DNA of 64,000 nt from Candidatus Flexifilum affinis (GTDB lineage Bacteria > Chloroflexota > Anaerolineae > Aggregatilineales > Phototrophicaceae). Below the pieces are notes generated by a model. The model had not been told where the DNA came from, made no database searches, and saw only the letters and a list, made by a program, of their open reading frames with translations. This document shows, piece by piece, positions 46,630-56,113 of this stretch; position 1 is the first letter of the stretch, and each line of letters opens with the position of its first letter. A program made the position numbers and the translations under genes. The DNA is taken from contig JADJPJ010000031.1 of assembly GCA_016713325.1 (NCBI GenBank), forward strand, positions 18,047 through 82,046, written 5' to 3'.

Positions 46630-47733
46630 ATGACACGCATGCGCGGGTTCGAATGGTGGGCGGTTGCACTTCTGCTTCTGGTGCTGCTGCCGCTTTCAGG
46701 CGCTTCGGCGCAGGACAGCCCACAGCTTTCGGTCGTCATGGAGTTCCCACTGGGCGACGCCTGCCTAATCACCGGTGTGGTCAGCCTGGACGGGAGCGTG
46801 GTGTGGGCGCTGGTGACCGACTGTATTGGCGACTATGCGACCTCGGTGCAGGCGTTCTCTATCACCGATGGCACGCTGGTAGGTCAGTCGGCTGGGCCGT
46901 TCGAGATGGACATCGCGGGCACTGACTTGTTCGGGTTCGACCGACCGATTGTGCTAAACCAGGACGGCACGCTGACGGTCGATTTCGTCAGCTGGGAGAC
47001 GGGTACGACCGCCTCGTTTGCCGTGGACACGGCATCAGGTGCGGTAACGCCAGTCGCCGACTCGCCGCGCTTTCTGACAGCGGACGACATCCTGAATACC
47101 ATCCCGGACTTCACGGGTTACACCGACTACCTGACCTATAGCGACGACCGGATGCTGGCCATGACGCAGGATGACACCATGCTCTATCTGTTTGACGTGG
47201 CCAGCGGCGAGGAGATTATGCGGTTGGCTCCGCCCGGCGGCGTCGACTATGCGGCAGTGTGGTTCGGGCCGAACCATGAGCATCTGTACGTTAGCCAGAT
47301 GGTCGAGCCGGGCAACTACGACAACCCGGCGCAAACGCTCTATGTGTTCGATATTCCGAGCGGCGATCTGGTGAGTTCTGCTGAGGTGCCGCATCGCGTC
47401 TATTCGGTCAGCCCGGATGAGCGCTTCCTCGTGGTCAGTACCCCGGTGAGGGGCGGCGACAACGAGAGTCTTGCAGTGTTTGAACTGGCCACCGCCGCAC
47501 TCAGCGAGTCGCTGCCGACTCGTTCCACGCAGGTCAATCTGAACATCTGCAAGAACGATGGGCGGGATGCACCGCTGACCTGGACAAGCGATGATCCCAA
47601 TCTGGTGGACATCCTGTGGCTGCCCGACAGCAGCGGCTTTGTGACTCTGCAAAGCGAAGAATTCAGTTCTGGTCCGAACCCGTGCCAGACCAATGACAGC
47701 CGGATGCGGGTGTACGCGGTGGCCGGGACGTAG
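46630..47733 (+). CDS. Secreted beta-propeller-like protein of unknown function
   Basis: A 367-residue exported protein with signal peptide FEWWAVALLLLVLLPLSGASAQDS. The mature part has repeating beta-strand units resembling propeller blades, such as LYLFDVASGEEIMRL, LYVFDIPSGDLVSSAEVPHRVYSVSPDERFLVVS and LAVFELATAALSESL. Conserved FDxxSG turns recur. No catalytic motif was recognised. GAGG precedes the ATG at 46630; the longer frame from 46483 runs through the 49-bp repeat and is not credible. It stands alone between IS fragments. Confidence 0.75.
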   Translation: MTRMRGFEWWAVALLLLVLLPLSGASAQDSPQLSVVMEFPLGDACLITGVVSLDGSVVWALVTDCIGDYATSVQAFSITDGTLVGQSAGPFEMDIAGTDLFGFDRPIVLNQDGTLTVDFVSWETGTTASFAVDTASGAVTPVADSPRFLTADDILNTIPDFTGYTDYLTYSDDRMLAMTQDDTMLYLFDVASGEEIMRLAPPGGVDYAAVWFGPNHEHLYVSQMVEPGNYDNPAQTLYVFDIPSGDLVSSAEVPHRVYSVSPDERFLVVSTPVRGGDNESLAVFELATAALSESLPTRSTQVNLNICKNDGRDAPLTWTSDDPNLVDILWLPDSSGFVTLQSEEFSSGPNPCQTNDSRMRVYAVAGT

Positions 47734-47896
47734 GTCAGATGGCAGCATGACTTAACCCAAGGCTATCGCATCAAAACGCATTCATCACTTTCCGCACGAA
47801 ACCTCACGCCTTATCCCTGTATTGTGGAAAAACTCCTGTGGGGGATACTTAAGCCATCTCAGCTGTGTACGATTCTTCTGGTACATCTCCCAAAAC

Positions 47897-49339
47897 TGTA
47901 TGGTTTTTCTGGTATAGCTCCGGGAAACGCTTCCTGACATCGTGACCTGTGTGGAGGAAGGATCAACTATCCAAGGTGTGTTGGTGCGGGAAATGCGAGG
48001 AGAAGTCAGCGTTCTTCGGTCGTGCGCGCTTGCTCGAGCATGTGCTGCAGGTAGGGTTGGAAGGCAAGCGAATGTCCGACTAACCCTTGGATCTCTTTCT
48101 CGCACAGAACGATGCCGCGCTGGAGAACGGTAAACACCTTTCGCTCAGCATCCAACAGAACGCCCACCCGTGTTCCCGCATGGGCATAACCGACATAGTA
48201 GTCGTGCCGTCCCACGGAGATCATGCCGCTGCGTCCGACACGACGGCGAAATAGACGCCGATGATAGTGGGTCAGCCAGGCGTCCGGGTCAATCTGCTCG
48301 GGCACGAGCGGCAGGATAGGCAGCAGCGGGAACGCCTCGTAAGGCGGGCGGTTGCCACAAGCCAGCGACTGGTTGGCGCGGTCATGGTTGTAGAAGGAAC
48401 GATAGGTATCCAGTATCCCCGCCGCGTCCAGCCAATCCGCAGGCGGGTCGAGCCAGAGACATTCGTGTTTGAGCGTCCGTACCGAGCGCTCGGCAAACGG
48501 CTTGTGCTGCGGCTTCCCCGGTTCAACGATATCGGGTTCGACCCCGAGGCAGAGCAGGAAACGCATCAGCGGCGACGGATAGCCGTCGGTCAGCCAATTA
48601 CCCACAAAGCGCGGGTCGTTGTCAAAGCGCAGTTTGAGCGGCAAGCCGACCATGAGCAGCAGCTGCGCCACCGCCAGCAGGGCGGTTTCGGCGTTGTAGT
48701 GCGGCTGGGTCCGCGTTTCAACCAGAATCGAAGTCCCCCGATCCACCACCGTCAGAAATTCGAAGGTACTACCAATCTGTCCGAAATCCATCTCCCAATG
48801 GGTCAGTGGTTCAGGCCGCTCAAGGGGATGATGTTGGCGGATGCGCGTTGGAATACGTCCTCCTTCCTTCAGGATCTGCCAGATGGTACGCGTGGAGCGG
48901 GGCAGATACACAGCCCGTTGGCGTAGGGCCGGATCACGGTGGAGGTGATAGAGAATCGGCTTCGCCCCCACGACCCGTCCGTAGCTTGCTTTAAGCTCAT
49001 CGCGCAGACTGAGAATGGCATCCCGCACAACGGGCTGGACCCGAAACGCCCGTTCCAGAGGGGCACGCGAACGGCTCTTGAACATCGCCAGCGTCGGTTG
49101 TCCCGTTTCTCGAAAGCGCTTGAGCCACTTCTTGACCCAGCTCAGACTCCGTTTGAGTTCCTGTGCCAGATGCGACATGGTCCAGTCTGGATGCGAACGC
49201 CGCAACTGAAACAACCGAACCCGATCCAACTCCCATTCCAGTTCCATTCCTGCCCCTCCCAACTTGTTGAGTGGGCAGGATCTTAACGGGTCACGATGTC
49301 AGGAAGCGTTTCCCGGAGCTATACCAGAAAAACCATACA
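47897..49339 (-). mobile_element. IS481-type insertion sequence, intact copy
   Basis: 1443 bp. Perfect 51-bp terminal inverted repeats at 47897-47947 and 49289-49339, with TGT...ACA ends. The 8-bp direct target repeats cccaaaac are at 47889-47896 and 49340-49347. It contains one transposase gene. Ends, duplications and an open gene together make this a complete, possibly active element. Confidence 0.92.
48006..49247 (-). CDS. IS481-type transposase (integrase core)
   Basis: A 413-residue protein. The N-terminal helix-turn-helix contains TMSHLAQELKRSLSWVKKWLKRFRETG. The DDE core has Asp in HWEMDFGQIG, Asp in LRFDNDPRFVG and Glu in KPFAERSVRTLKHECL. The C-terminal domain (residues ~300-413) is a beta-rich extension with RRRVGRSGMISVGRHDYYVG, similar to Mu-type integrase tails. 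ATG 49247 has GGAGGGGCAGG upstream. Confidence 0.92.
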   Translation of the reverse strand: MELEWELDRVRLFQLRRSHPDWTMSHLAQELKRSLSWVKKWLKRFRETGQPTLAMFKSRSRAPLERAFRVQPVVRDAILSLRDELKASYGRVVGAKPILYHLHRDPALRQRAVYLPRSTRTIWQILKEGGRIPTRIRQHHPLERPEPLTHWEMDFGQIGSTFEFLTVVDRGTSILVETRTQPHYNAETALLAVAQLLLMVGLPLKLRFDNDPRFVGNWLTDGYPSPLMRFLLCLGVEPDIVEPGKPQHKPFAERSVRTLKHECLWLDPPADWLDAAGILDTYRSFYNHDRANQSLACGNRPPYEAFPLLPILPLVPEQIDPDAWLTHYHRRLFRRRVGRSGMISVGRHDYYVGYAHAGTRVGVLLDAERKVFTVLQRGIVLCEKEIQGLVGHSLAFQPYLQHMLEQARTTEER

Positions 49340-49513
49340 CCCAAAACAACTTATCGACATCGTGACCCATGTTTCTCTTGATGATTTGCAGTGTTTCCTT
49401 AGGAAAAGGCCACGATGTGAGGAAGCTGTTTGAGGAGATGAACCAGAAGAATCACACAGCTCAGACAGCTCAAGTATCCCCACCGCCCTTATGTCGCGGC
49501 GTAATGACCCTCA

Positions 49514-49564
49514 GGCCACGATGTCAGGAAGCTGGTCGGGGAGATGTACGAGAAGAATCACACA
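49514..49564. repeat. Further MITE/IS terminal repeat copy
   Basis: ggccacgatgtcaggaagct...gaagaatcacaca is a third version of the MITE end, 56 bp beyond the composite at 47866-49458. It indicates a truncated or adjoining second MITE. It also explains recurring short peptides in six-frame translations that are not genes. Confidence 0.75.
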
Positions 49565-49566
49565 CT

Positions 49567-49807
49567 GCTCGACCGCACCAAGGCATTGGGCATCGCATTC
49601 CGGTGCCACCCGCCGAACCAGACGAACAACAGAAAACGGGAACCAAAATCATCGCGTTTCCAGTTTTGGGAGGCTTGCACCACGACTATCGTCGAAGCGG
49701 CTGAAGTGTCGTTTCTCCCTCAGATGCGCCAAGTAGCCCCCACAACCATTCATTGTCGCGATATTCTTGGAGGAATCCTGCCCGATTACTATCGCGACGC
49801 TGCCTGA
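49567..49807 (+). pseudogene. Two joined transposase C-terminal tails
   Basis: ARPHQGIGHRIPVPPAEPDEQQ...VLGGLHHDYRRSG ends at 49704 and matches the tail at 43325-43460. A second tail, CRDILGGILPDYYRDAA, ends at 49807 and matches the one at 46288-46479. No catalytic residues are left. These are end fragments of rve-type elements. Confidence 0.65.
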
Positions 49808-49865
49808 ATCTTCCCTCCGATAAGGTTTTTTCACCCTACAGCTCTGTCGGGGTTTTTTCGGCTGT

Positions 49866-50087
49866 GTGGACCTGAGGGGTAGAGTGCCAAAAACTAGGCA
49901 TGGTTGGGAGTGCCCTCTGCCTGACTGCCCTGAAGCATCCCCACAATTCAAGCACCTCAGCAAAGAAGACCTTCGGCGTGTTATCGGCGATATGCAGGCC
50001 TCCGGCATGAGCTACCGCGAGATCGGCATGGCGCTCAGCATCCACTGGACGCGGGTGGAGCAAGTTCTTCGCCAGATGCTGCAGTAG
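49866..50087 (+). CDS. Small helix-turn-helix protein, paralogue of 19645-19818
   Basis: Up to 73 residues from a GTG at 49866 (or from a later in-frame GTG at VPKTRHGW). The C-terminal half, LSKEDLRRVIGDMQASGMSYREIGMALSIHWTRVEQVLRQML, is a helix-turn-helix nearly identical in pattern to the small gene at 19645. It contains CPLPDC, a possible metal site absent from the paralogue. Both genes follow a T-rich terminator-like sequence and gacctgagggg. Confidence 0.45.
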   Translation: MDLRGRVPKTRHGWECPLPDCPEASPQFKHLSKEDLRRVIGDMQASGMSYREIGMALSIHWTRVEQVLRQMLQ

Positions 50088-50189
50088 ACGAGATTTGTCT
50101 CTGGCCATTTCAAACCACGAATGACCTGCTAATCAAATCGCGATAGGCTGCACTATCCCGTGCCGCAGGTCGCTCGAAGCACAGAAGCA

Positions 50190-50218
50190 ACGAAAACACC
50201 CCGCTGAGGCAGGGTGTT
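50190..50218 (-). terminator. Rho-independent terminator of the GH130 gene
   Basis: On the minus strand aacaccc, a 10-nt loop and gggtgtt form a 7-bp stem followed by ttcgttgc. It lies about 135 bp after the GH130 stop. Together with the preceding caagatctcg it resembles the terminator at 17487 (reverse orientation), a shared terminator module. Confidence 0.6.
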
Positions 50219-50353
50219 GGGTCGAGATCTTGTCATTTTCCACCCCGCCTATGGCTTTTCGGGCTGGTGACAGCCTTCTTTCGACCACGCCTGGGACGAG
50301 AAAGAGCCCACCTAATGATCAACGGTTCTGTTTGCCGCACCCCCGGCGCCGAA

Positions 50354-51361
50354 TCACATTTCCGAATTGGTCTTGATGAAATCCACCAGCTCGTCGACAT
50401 AGGTGAAGGCCAGCCCGGTGACCGTGTCGGCCGCGCCGTAGTAGATGGCGATACGGCCTGTGTCCGGGTCGTGCAGCGACGCGCACGGGAACACCACGTT
50501 CGGCACATCGCCCACGCACTCGTAGAGCATCTGCGGCGACATCAGGTAGGGCGCGGCGCGGTGGATCACCTTCCACGGCTGGTCCAGGTCGAGCAGGGCT
50601 GCGCCCATGCTGTAGACGTAGCCGTTGCACGAAGTCAGCACGCCGTGATAGATCAGCAGCCACCCTTCGCTCGTCTCGATCGGGATTGGCCCGGCGCCGA
50701 TCTTGGTGCTCTCCCACCGCCACGACTTTGGCTTCATGACGAAGCGGTGGTTGCCCCAGTGGATCATGTCCGGGCTTTCGCTGTAGAAGATGTCGCCGAA
50801 GGGCGTGTGTCCGGTGTCGCTGGGGCGGCTGAACATGGCGTACTTGCCATTGATCTTGCGCGGGAAGAGCACGCCGTTGCGGTTGTAGGGCAGGAAGGCG
50901 TTTTCCAGGAAATGGAATTCCTCGAAGTCGTGGGTGTAGCCAATGCCGATGGTCGGGCCATGGTAGCCGTTGCACCACGTCACGTAGTAGCGATCCTCCA
51001 ACCAGACCACGCGTGGATCGTAGCGGTGGACGAACTCGCTCAGCTCGGCATCCTTGAACTGCCAGTCGATCGGCTGGTCGCCGATCTTCCAGTTATAGCC
51101 GTCGTCACTGTGGCCCACGTGCAGCGTCATGATGCGTCGCGTGTCGTCGACACGGAACACGCCGGCGAACTTGCCCTGATAGGGCACGGCCGCGCTGTTG
51201 AAGATGCTGTTCGACGTGGAGGTGGCATCACGGCGGATGATCGGGTTGCCGCTGTAGCGCCAGACCACGGCGCTGGAGCCGGCCGGCCGATCTTCCCAGG
51301 GGATGTTCGGCAGCGCATTGCCAATCATCCGGGTACGAGGGGATTGAGTTTGGGTAATCAT
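50354..51361 (-). CDS. GH130 family glycoside phosphorylase (beta-mannoside phosphorylase type)
   Basis: A 335-residue five-bladed propeller enzyme with GH130 hallmarks: [62 protein letters not shown] and NVVFPCASL...[10 protein letters not shown]130 enzymes split beta-1,4-mannosyl linkages with phosphate (or hydrolyse them), giving mannose 1-phosphate. It is cytoplasmic, with no signal peptide. The ATG at 51361 is preferred; [11 protein letters not shown] at 51328 is also possible. It diverges from a LacI regulator and faces a mannan-type locus. Confidence 0.9.
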   Translation of the reverse strand: MITQTQSPRTRMIGNALPNIPWEDRPAGSSAVVWRYSGNPIIRRDATSTSNSIFNSAAVPYQGKFAGVFRVDDTRRIMTLHVGHSDDGYNWKIGDQPIDWQFKDAELSEFVHRYDPRVVWLEDRYYVTWCNGYHGPTIGIGYTHDFEEFHFLENAFLPYNRNGVLFPRKINGKYAMFSRPSDTGHTPFGDIFYSESPDMIHWGNHRFVMKPKSWRWESTKIGAGPIPIETSEGWLLIYHGVLTSCNGYVYSMGAALLDLDQPWKVIHRAAPYLMSPQMLYECVGDVPNVVFPCASLHDPDTGRIAIYYGAADTVTGLAFTYVDELVDFIKTNSEM

Positions 51362-51390
51362 AGTAGCTCGAAAGTCCTTTATCGGGCTTC

Positions 51391-51419
51391 TTGACAAAGC
51401 ACTGGATTGAGTCTAATCT
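51391..51419 (+). promoter_or_regulatory. Putative promoter of the lacI-type gene
   Basis: TTGACA (51391-51396), 17 bp, TAATCT (51414-51419). The following tcgtacaagttcgatttgttcga contains a repeated ttcg/caa pattern and ctaat...attag forms a short dyad over the -10 box; either could be the regulator's site. Confidence 0.5.
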
Positions 51420-51463
51420 TGAATTAGTTTTCGTACAAGTTCGATTTGTTCGATAGTGTGATT

Positions 51464-52498
51464 ATGGCGAAGAACCCAACCCTGCGAGATATTGCTTCCA
51501 GGGCCGACGTGGCCGTCAGCACGGTGTCTCAGGTCCTGAATAATCGGGCGAATGTTTCCGCCGAGATGCGCGATCGCGTGCTGCGCGCCGCCAACGAACT
51601 GGGCTACCGGCAGAAAATCATCTCGAACTCGCCGATCGTCCCAGAAATCTCCACGGTCGGTCTGCTGACCAAGCGGCACAACAATGAACCGCTGATCGTC
51701 AACCCCTTCTACTCCTACATCATTGCCGGCGTCGAACGCGAGTGCCAGCGCCACAACATGAACCTGATGTACGCCAATGTCGAGGTGGACGAGCGTAATC
51801 ACACGCTGAGCTGGCCGGCTATGCTCCTCAACGAGGCGGTGGACGGGGTGATAGTGCTCGGCGCATTCCTTGAAGAGGCCATCGCCGACATCAGCAGCCG
51901 CGCCAAGAGCAACATCGTGCTGGTCGATGCCTACACCTCGCAGGAGTCCGGTTTCGACAGTGTGGTGATCGACAACTTCAATGGCGCACTCAGTGCTGTG
52001 AACCACCTCATTCAGAACGGGCACCGGCATATCGGCCTGATCGGCAGCAATCCGGACGCCTATCCCAGCGTCATGGAGCGTCGGCGTGGCTATTTTGCGG
52101 CGCTGGCCCAGAGTGGCATTCGCGATCTGTACGTTGAAGAAGGCCTGCTCAGCCGGACGACCGGATTCGAGGCGACGCTCCGCCTGTTGAGGCGCCACCC
52201 GGAAATCACCGCCATCTTCGCCTGCAATGATGAAACCGCCCTCGGCGTGATGAGCGCGGCCCGCGAACTGGGCTACCGCATGCCGGAGGATCTCTCGATC
52301 GTCGGCTTTGACGACATCGATCTGGCACAGGAAGTCATGCCGGCGCTGACCACCGTCCATGTCGATAAGGTCCTGATGGGGACGATGGCGCTGCGCCTGC
52401 TGCGTGACCGCTCCACCGACCCCGATCGGTCCTCGATCACGGCTGTTGTCGCGACTCAACTTATCTTGCGCGACAGCGTACGAACTATTGGAGATTAG
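51464..52498 (+). CDS. LacI family transcriptional regulator
   Basis: A 344-residue regulator. The N-terminal helix-turn-helix has PTLRDIASRADVAVSTVSQVLNNRANVSAEMRDRVLRAANELGY; the periplasmic-binding-like effector domain contains VGLLTKRHN, VDGVIVLGAFL, RHIGLIGSN and SIVGFDDIDLAQEVMPALTTV. It is transcribed away from GH130 and in the same direction as the transporter and glycosidase genes 140 bp downstream. It probably represses both directions in the absence of an oligosaccharide. ATG at 51464 keeps the conserved N-terminus. Confidence 0.93.
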   Translation: MAKNPTLRDIASRADVAVSTVSQVLNNRANVSAEMRDRVLRAANELGYRQKIISNSPIVPEISTVGLLTKRHNNEPLIVNPFYSYIIAGVERECQRHNMNLMYANVEVDERNHTLSWPAMLLNEAVDGVIVLGAFLEEAIADISSRAKSNIVLVDAYTSQESGFDSVVIDNFNGALSAVNHLIQNGHRHIGLIGSNPDAYPSVMERRRGYFAALAQSGIRDLYVEEGLLSRTTGFEATLRLLRRHPEITAIFACNDETALGVMSAARELGYRMPEDLSIVGFDDIDLAQEVMPALTTVHVDKVLMGTMALRLLRDRSTDPDRSSITAVVATQLILRDSVRTIGD

Positions 52499-52637
52499 CA
52501 CCCCTGGTGGGTGAGTAATCGAACGCCCTTTCCGAGCAGTACGTGAAAGGAGGCAGCACCCTCAAAATACGGTTGTGCCATCGCTCAACACCTGCATTGT
52601 TGGCGTTTGATCCATATTCGCTTTGGGAGTAATGAAG

Positions 52638-53867
52638 ATGAAGCACAAAGTTCTGTTCGCATTCGTTCTGGTGCTCGCGCTGACCCTCACCCTGACGGCC
52701 AGTGCTCAGGAAGGTCTTACGTTCTGGCTGACCGGTGACGACACCGGCGCCGCCATTCTTCAGGAAGTGGTCAATGTCTGGTCGGAGACTTCCGGTGTTC
52801 CCGTGACCGTCACGGCGGTGGGCTGGGGTGATGCCTACGCGCAGTCGCTCGCGGCGGTGGCCGATGGCTCCGGTGCCGACATCATCTCCGGTGGCATGAG
52901 CTGGGGTATTTCCCTCGGCGCGCTGGGTGGCATGGTCGACCTGGGCGCGACGTTCCCCGATGAGATCGCCGAGATCGCCGCGAAGAGCAACCCGGCCTTC
53001 TACAGCGCCATCCTCACCACCCAGGGCAACGTCTACTACATTCCCTACAACCTCGACACCATGCTGATGTACTACCGTCCGGCCCAGTTCGAAGCGGCGG
53101 GCGTTGAAGTTCCCACGACGTGGGAAGGCGTCGCGGCGGCGGCGGAGGCCGGTCTGCGCGGCGGCTGGAGCTGGGGCAATGCCTCCTGGCTCGGCTTCCA
53201 GAGCGTTCTGAAGCAGGCGGGCGGCGACTGGTACTCGTCCGACTGCAGCGCCTCGACGATCAACAGCGACGAAGGTCTGGCGGCCATCGAATACTACACC
53301 GCTCTGTACGAAGAATATGGATTCCCGGCGGAAGCGGTCGCCACGGGCGACGGCTTTGCGGCGGACACCCACGACTACGTGTTCGACGGCGAGTGGACCG
53401 CGACCGGCATCAATGCCGCGCATCCTGAACTCGAAGGCCAGTGGACGGTTGCACCGCTGCCGGCCGGCCCCACGGGCAGCTTCAACGCCTTCATCGGCGG
53501 CAAGGGCATGGGCATCTTCTCCTACTCGCCGAACGTGGAAGCCGCTTTTGATCTGATGATGTTCCTCAGCACCCCCGAAGCGCAGCAGATGCTGACCGAG
53601 AAGTCGCTGGAACTGGGCAACTCCATTCACGTCCCGCCGCAGCCCGAGAACTACCAGTTCATCAAGGGTGGCGACGATGTCAACGCAGCTCTGTCGGCTC
53701 AGTTGGCGGACGCTGCCGGCCCCTCCAACTGCCCCGGTTGGGAAGAGAGCAATGCCGACATCGACCTGATCATCCAGTCCGTCCTCTTCGAAGGCGCGGC
53801 CTTTGAGGACGCTCTGGCCGAGATGGAAGACGTTCTGAACGCCGGCCTGGAAGAATTCGGCAGCTAA
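52638..53867 (+). CDS. Sugar ABC transporter substrate-binding protein (family 1)
   Basis: A 409-residue exported protein: signal peptide LFAFVLVLALTLTLTASAQ, then a family-1 solute-binding fold (ILQEVVNVWSETSGVPVTVTAVGW, VYYIPYNLDTMLMYYRP, NAFIGGKGMGIFSYSPN). Of two nearby ATGs (52632 and 52638), the second has GGGAG at 8 bp spacing. Such proteins capture oligosaccharides for MalFG-type permeases, both encoded next. The genes around it suggest beta-mannan or plant cell-wall oligosaccharides. Confidence 0.92.
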   Translation: MKHKVLFAFVLVLALTLTLTASAQEGLTFWLTGDDTGAAILQEVVNVWSETSGVPVTVTAVGWGDAYAQSLAAVADGSGADIISGGMSWGISLGALGGMVDLGATFPDEIAEIAAKSNPAFYSAILTTQGNVYYIPYNLDTMLMYYRPAQFEAAGVEVPTTWEGVAAAAEAGLRGGWSWGNASWLGFQSVLKQAGGDWYSSDCSASTINSDEGLAAIEYYTALYEEYGFPAEAVATGDGFAADTHDYVFDGEWTATGINAAHPELEGQWTVAPLPAGPTGSFNAFIGGKGMGIFSYSPNVEAAFDLMMFLSTPEAQQMLTEKSLELGNSIHVPPQPENYQFIKGGDDVNAALSAQLADAAGPSNCPGWEESNADIDLIIQSVLFEGAAFEDALAEMEDVLNAGLEEFGS

Positions 53868-53895
53868 TTCGTCGAAATCTACCCCACTGACAACT

Positions 53896-53925
53896 GGGAA
53901 GGCCGGGCCCTGATCCGGTCTTCCC
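53896..53925 (+). promoter_or_regulatory. Intercistronic hairpin after the binding-protein gene
   Basis: gggaaggccgg pairs with ccggtcttccc (11 bp, one G-U) around an 8-nt loop, between the binding-protein stop and the first permease. No T-run follows. The same arrangement is seen at 3387-3418, again after a binding-protein gene. Confidence 0.65.
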
Positions 53926-53959
53926 CTCCGCTTCCCAAATCCAACTGGAGCAGCAACAG

Positions 53960-55153
53960 ATGAGCGCACAAACCTACGCCGGCGCCCGTCCCGCCTCTGG
54001 GGTGGTCAGAACTTCTTCAGCGCCGCTCCTGACCCGTATCTGGCGCGCGCGTATTTCCTACTTAATGATCCTGCCCATTCTGATACCTTTTGTCGTGTTC
54101 ATTCTGATCCCCCTGGTGCAGTCCGCGACCGTCAGCTTTCAGGATTACAGCGCGGTCAAAACCGACGAAGCGGAATATGTAGGCTTCGACAATTACGCGA
54201 CGCTGCTGAGCCTGGAAGTCAAGGAACAGCCGGACCTGCTGGACGAGACCACTGGTGAGCGCATGTACACCTGCGGCCGCAGACGCATTCCACAGAGTGA
54301 AGTGGCGGCCTATGAGACGGAAGAAGGCACGACGTGCACGCCGGCTTTTGTGTCCCCGCGGGATATTCTCTCAGAGGGTTTCCGCGACTGGCAGGCCATC
54401 ACCGTGTTCGGCAGGCGCTACGTCATCGGCGCGCAGGACACTCGCTTCTGGACGGCGATCCTCAATACGTTTGTCTTCGTCTTTTACACCGTGATCGGCA
54501 AGCTCATCCTCGGCATGTTCGTGGCCATGGTGCTGCGCCGGCAGACCCGCTTCAACTACGTCATGCGTCTGTTGTTCTTCCTACCGTCGGTCACGGCCAG
54601 CATCGCTGTCACCGTGGTCTGGGGGTGGATCTTCAAAGGCCAGCCCTACGGCCTGATCAACTACCTGCTGCTGCAAGCCGGCGTTGTCACTCAGCCGATC
54701 TCGTTTCTGAACGACGCGACCTGGACCATGCCCATCCTGGTCTTCATGACCATCTGGGGCGGCATCGGCTACAACATGATTCTCTTCCTGGCCGGCCTGC
54801 AGAACATCAACCCGGAACTCTACGAGGTCGCGGCCATCGACGGCGCCGGCCCGTGGCAGAACTTCCGCAAGATCACTCTGCCGCTGCTGCGTCCCACCAC
54901 CCTCTACGTGGTGATCACCAGCATCATTGGCGGATTCCAGGTCTTCGAGGCAGTCTACATCCTCTTCGCAGGCGCGGAGGGCATGGGCGGCGTGCTCGAC
55001 TCCGGTCTGACCGTCGTCCCCTACCTGTATGACTCCGGCTTCCGCCTGTTCCAGATGGGTTACGCTTCGGCCATCGCCTGGATTCTGTTCGCCATCATCT
55101 TCGTGCTGACCCTGATCAATCTGCGTGTCGGACGCGCAAACGAGGCCTACTAA
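53960..55153 (+). CDS. Sugar ABC transporter permease (MalF/UgpA type)
   Basis: A 397-residue membrane protein. Helix 1 is ISYLMILPILIPFVVFILIPLVQSATVSF. A ~130-residue periplasmic insertion, containing Cys in MYTCGRRR and TTCTPAF, precedes the remaining helices; it is larger than in most family members. The EAA loop is ELYEVAAIDGAGPWQNFRKITLPLL. It pairs with the permease that begins 2 bp after its stop. No ATPase gene is in the locus, so a shared MsmX/UgpC-type ATPase encoded elsewhere probably serves it. Confidence 0.92.
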   Translation: MSAQTYAGARPASGVVRTSSAPLLTRIWRARISYLMILPILIPFVVFILIPLVQSATVSFQDYSAVKTDEAEYVGFDNYATLLSLEVKEQPDLLDETTGERMYTCGRRRIPQSEVAAYETEEGTTCTPAFVSPRDILSEGFRDWQAITVFGRRYVIGAQDTRFWTAILNTFVFVFYTVIGKLILGMFVAMVLRRQTRFNYVMRLLFFLPSVTASIAVTVVWGWIFKGQPYGLINYLLLQAGVVTQPISFLNDATWTMPILVFMTIWGGIGYNMILFLAGLQNINPELYEVAAIDGAGPWQNFRKITLPLLRPTTLYVVITSIIGGFQVFEAVYILFAGAEGMGGVLDSGLTVVPYLYDSGFRLFQMGYASAIAWILFAIIFVLTLINLRVGRANEAY

Positions 55154-55155
55154 CC

Positions 55156-56049
55156 ATGGACTACGCAGATCGTTCCACGAACGTACTTCGCTGGATCGGG
55201 ATGGCCCTCGTCGTCGTGATGGGTCTGGTCATTCTGGTGCCGTACTACTGGATGGTGTTGGGCGCGTTCAAGACCGTGCCGGAACTCAATCGCATCCCGC
55301 CCACGTTCATCATCGAACAGCCGACGCTCAACAGCTTCTACGATTCGCAGGGCGAGCAGCCTCCGGACCATACACGTGGTCTGTTTCAGATTTACCCGAA
55401 CACGGAAGGCGGCTTCTTCCGTTACATGTTCAACAGCCTGTTCGTCTCGGCAACGATCACGGTGGCCTCGCTGTTCATCGCCGCCATGGCCGCCTTCGTC
55501 CTGGCCAAGCATCGCTTTCCAGGGCGGCAGGTCTTCTTTCTGCTGTTCATCGCCTCGATGATGATCCCCTGGCAGGTGACGATCATCCCGAATTTCCTGA
55601 ACGTCAGCAGTTTCGGATGGCTGGACACCTACTGGGCGCTGATCATTCCGGCGCTGCCTAAAGCGTTCGCGCTGTTTTTCCTGCGCCAGTACATGCTCTC
55701 CATGCCCGACGAGATGCTGGAAGCGGCCCGCCTGGACGGCGCGGGCGAGTTTCGCATCTTCCTGCAGATGATTATGCCGCTGGTTGGGCCGGCTCTGGTG
55801 TCGATGGGCCTGTTCATCTGGCTCAACGAGTGGAACAACCTGGTCTGGCCGCTCATCACCATGCGCTCGGAAGAAATGCGCACCCTGCCGCTGATCATGA
55901 CGACGATGAGCGATCCGTTTGCCGCCGCCACCAAGCAGGGCGTGGCCATGGCCTCGGCGCTGCTGACGTCGATCCCGACGGTCATCCTCTTCGTGTTGTT
56001 CCAGAAGCAGTTCGTGCAGGGCATCGCCGTGGTCAGCGTGAAGGGCTGA
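55156..56049 (+). CDS. Sugar ABC transporter permease (MalG/UgpE type)
   Basis: A 297-residue membrane protein with six helices; LVVVMGLVILVPYYWMVLGAFKT is the first, and EMLEAARLDGAGEFRIFLQMIMPLVGPAL is the EAA loop. The C-terminus QFVQGIAVVSVKG is typical of MalG-type subunits, which end in a G-x-xxG-KG motif. It forms the channel with the upstream permease. Confidence 0.93.
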   Translation: MDYADRSTNVLRWIGMALVVVMGLVILVPYYWMVLGAFKTVPELNRIPPTFIIEQPTLNSFYDSQGEQPPDHTRGLFQIYPNTEGGFFRYMFNSLFVSATITVASLFIAAMAAFVLAKHRFPGRQVFFLLFIASMMIPWQVTIIPNFLNVSSFGWLDTYWALIIPALPKAFALFFLRQYMLSMPDEMLEAARLDGAGEFRIFLQMIMPLVGPALVSMGLFIWLNEWNNLVWPLITMRSEEMRTLPLIMTTMSDPFAAATKQGVAMASALLTSIPTVILFVLFQKQFVQGIAVVSVKG

Positions 56050-56113
56050 TTCGCCCGCAAGGCTTGGGAGGCATCGCCTCCTTCAGAAGGTGAGCGGAAG
56101 GAAAGACTTCAAT

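Larger units (their letters stand above)
47866..49458. mobile_element. MITE-like element interrupted by an IS481-type IS (composite, copy 2)
   Basis: Inverted version of 17705-19250. The ends are tgtacgattcttctggtaca at 47866 and, at 49439-49458, atgaaccagaagaatcacac (plus a final a). From 49340 to about 49414 the sequence mirrors 17749-17823 with roughly four mismatches in 74 bp. The IS occupies exactly the same site as in copy 1, so the nested unit was duplicated as a whole or the IS has a strict target in the MITE. Confidence 0.7.
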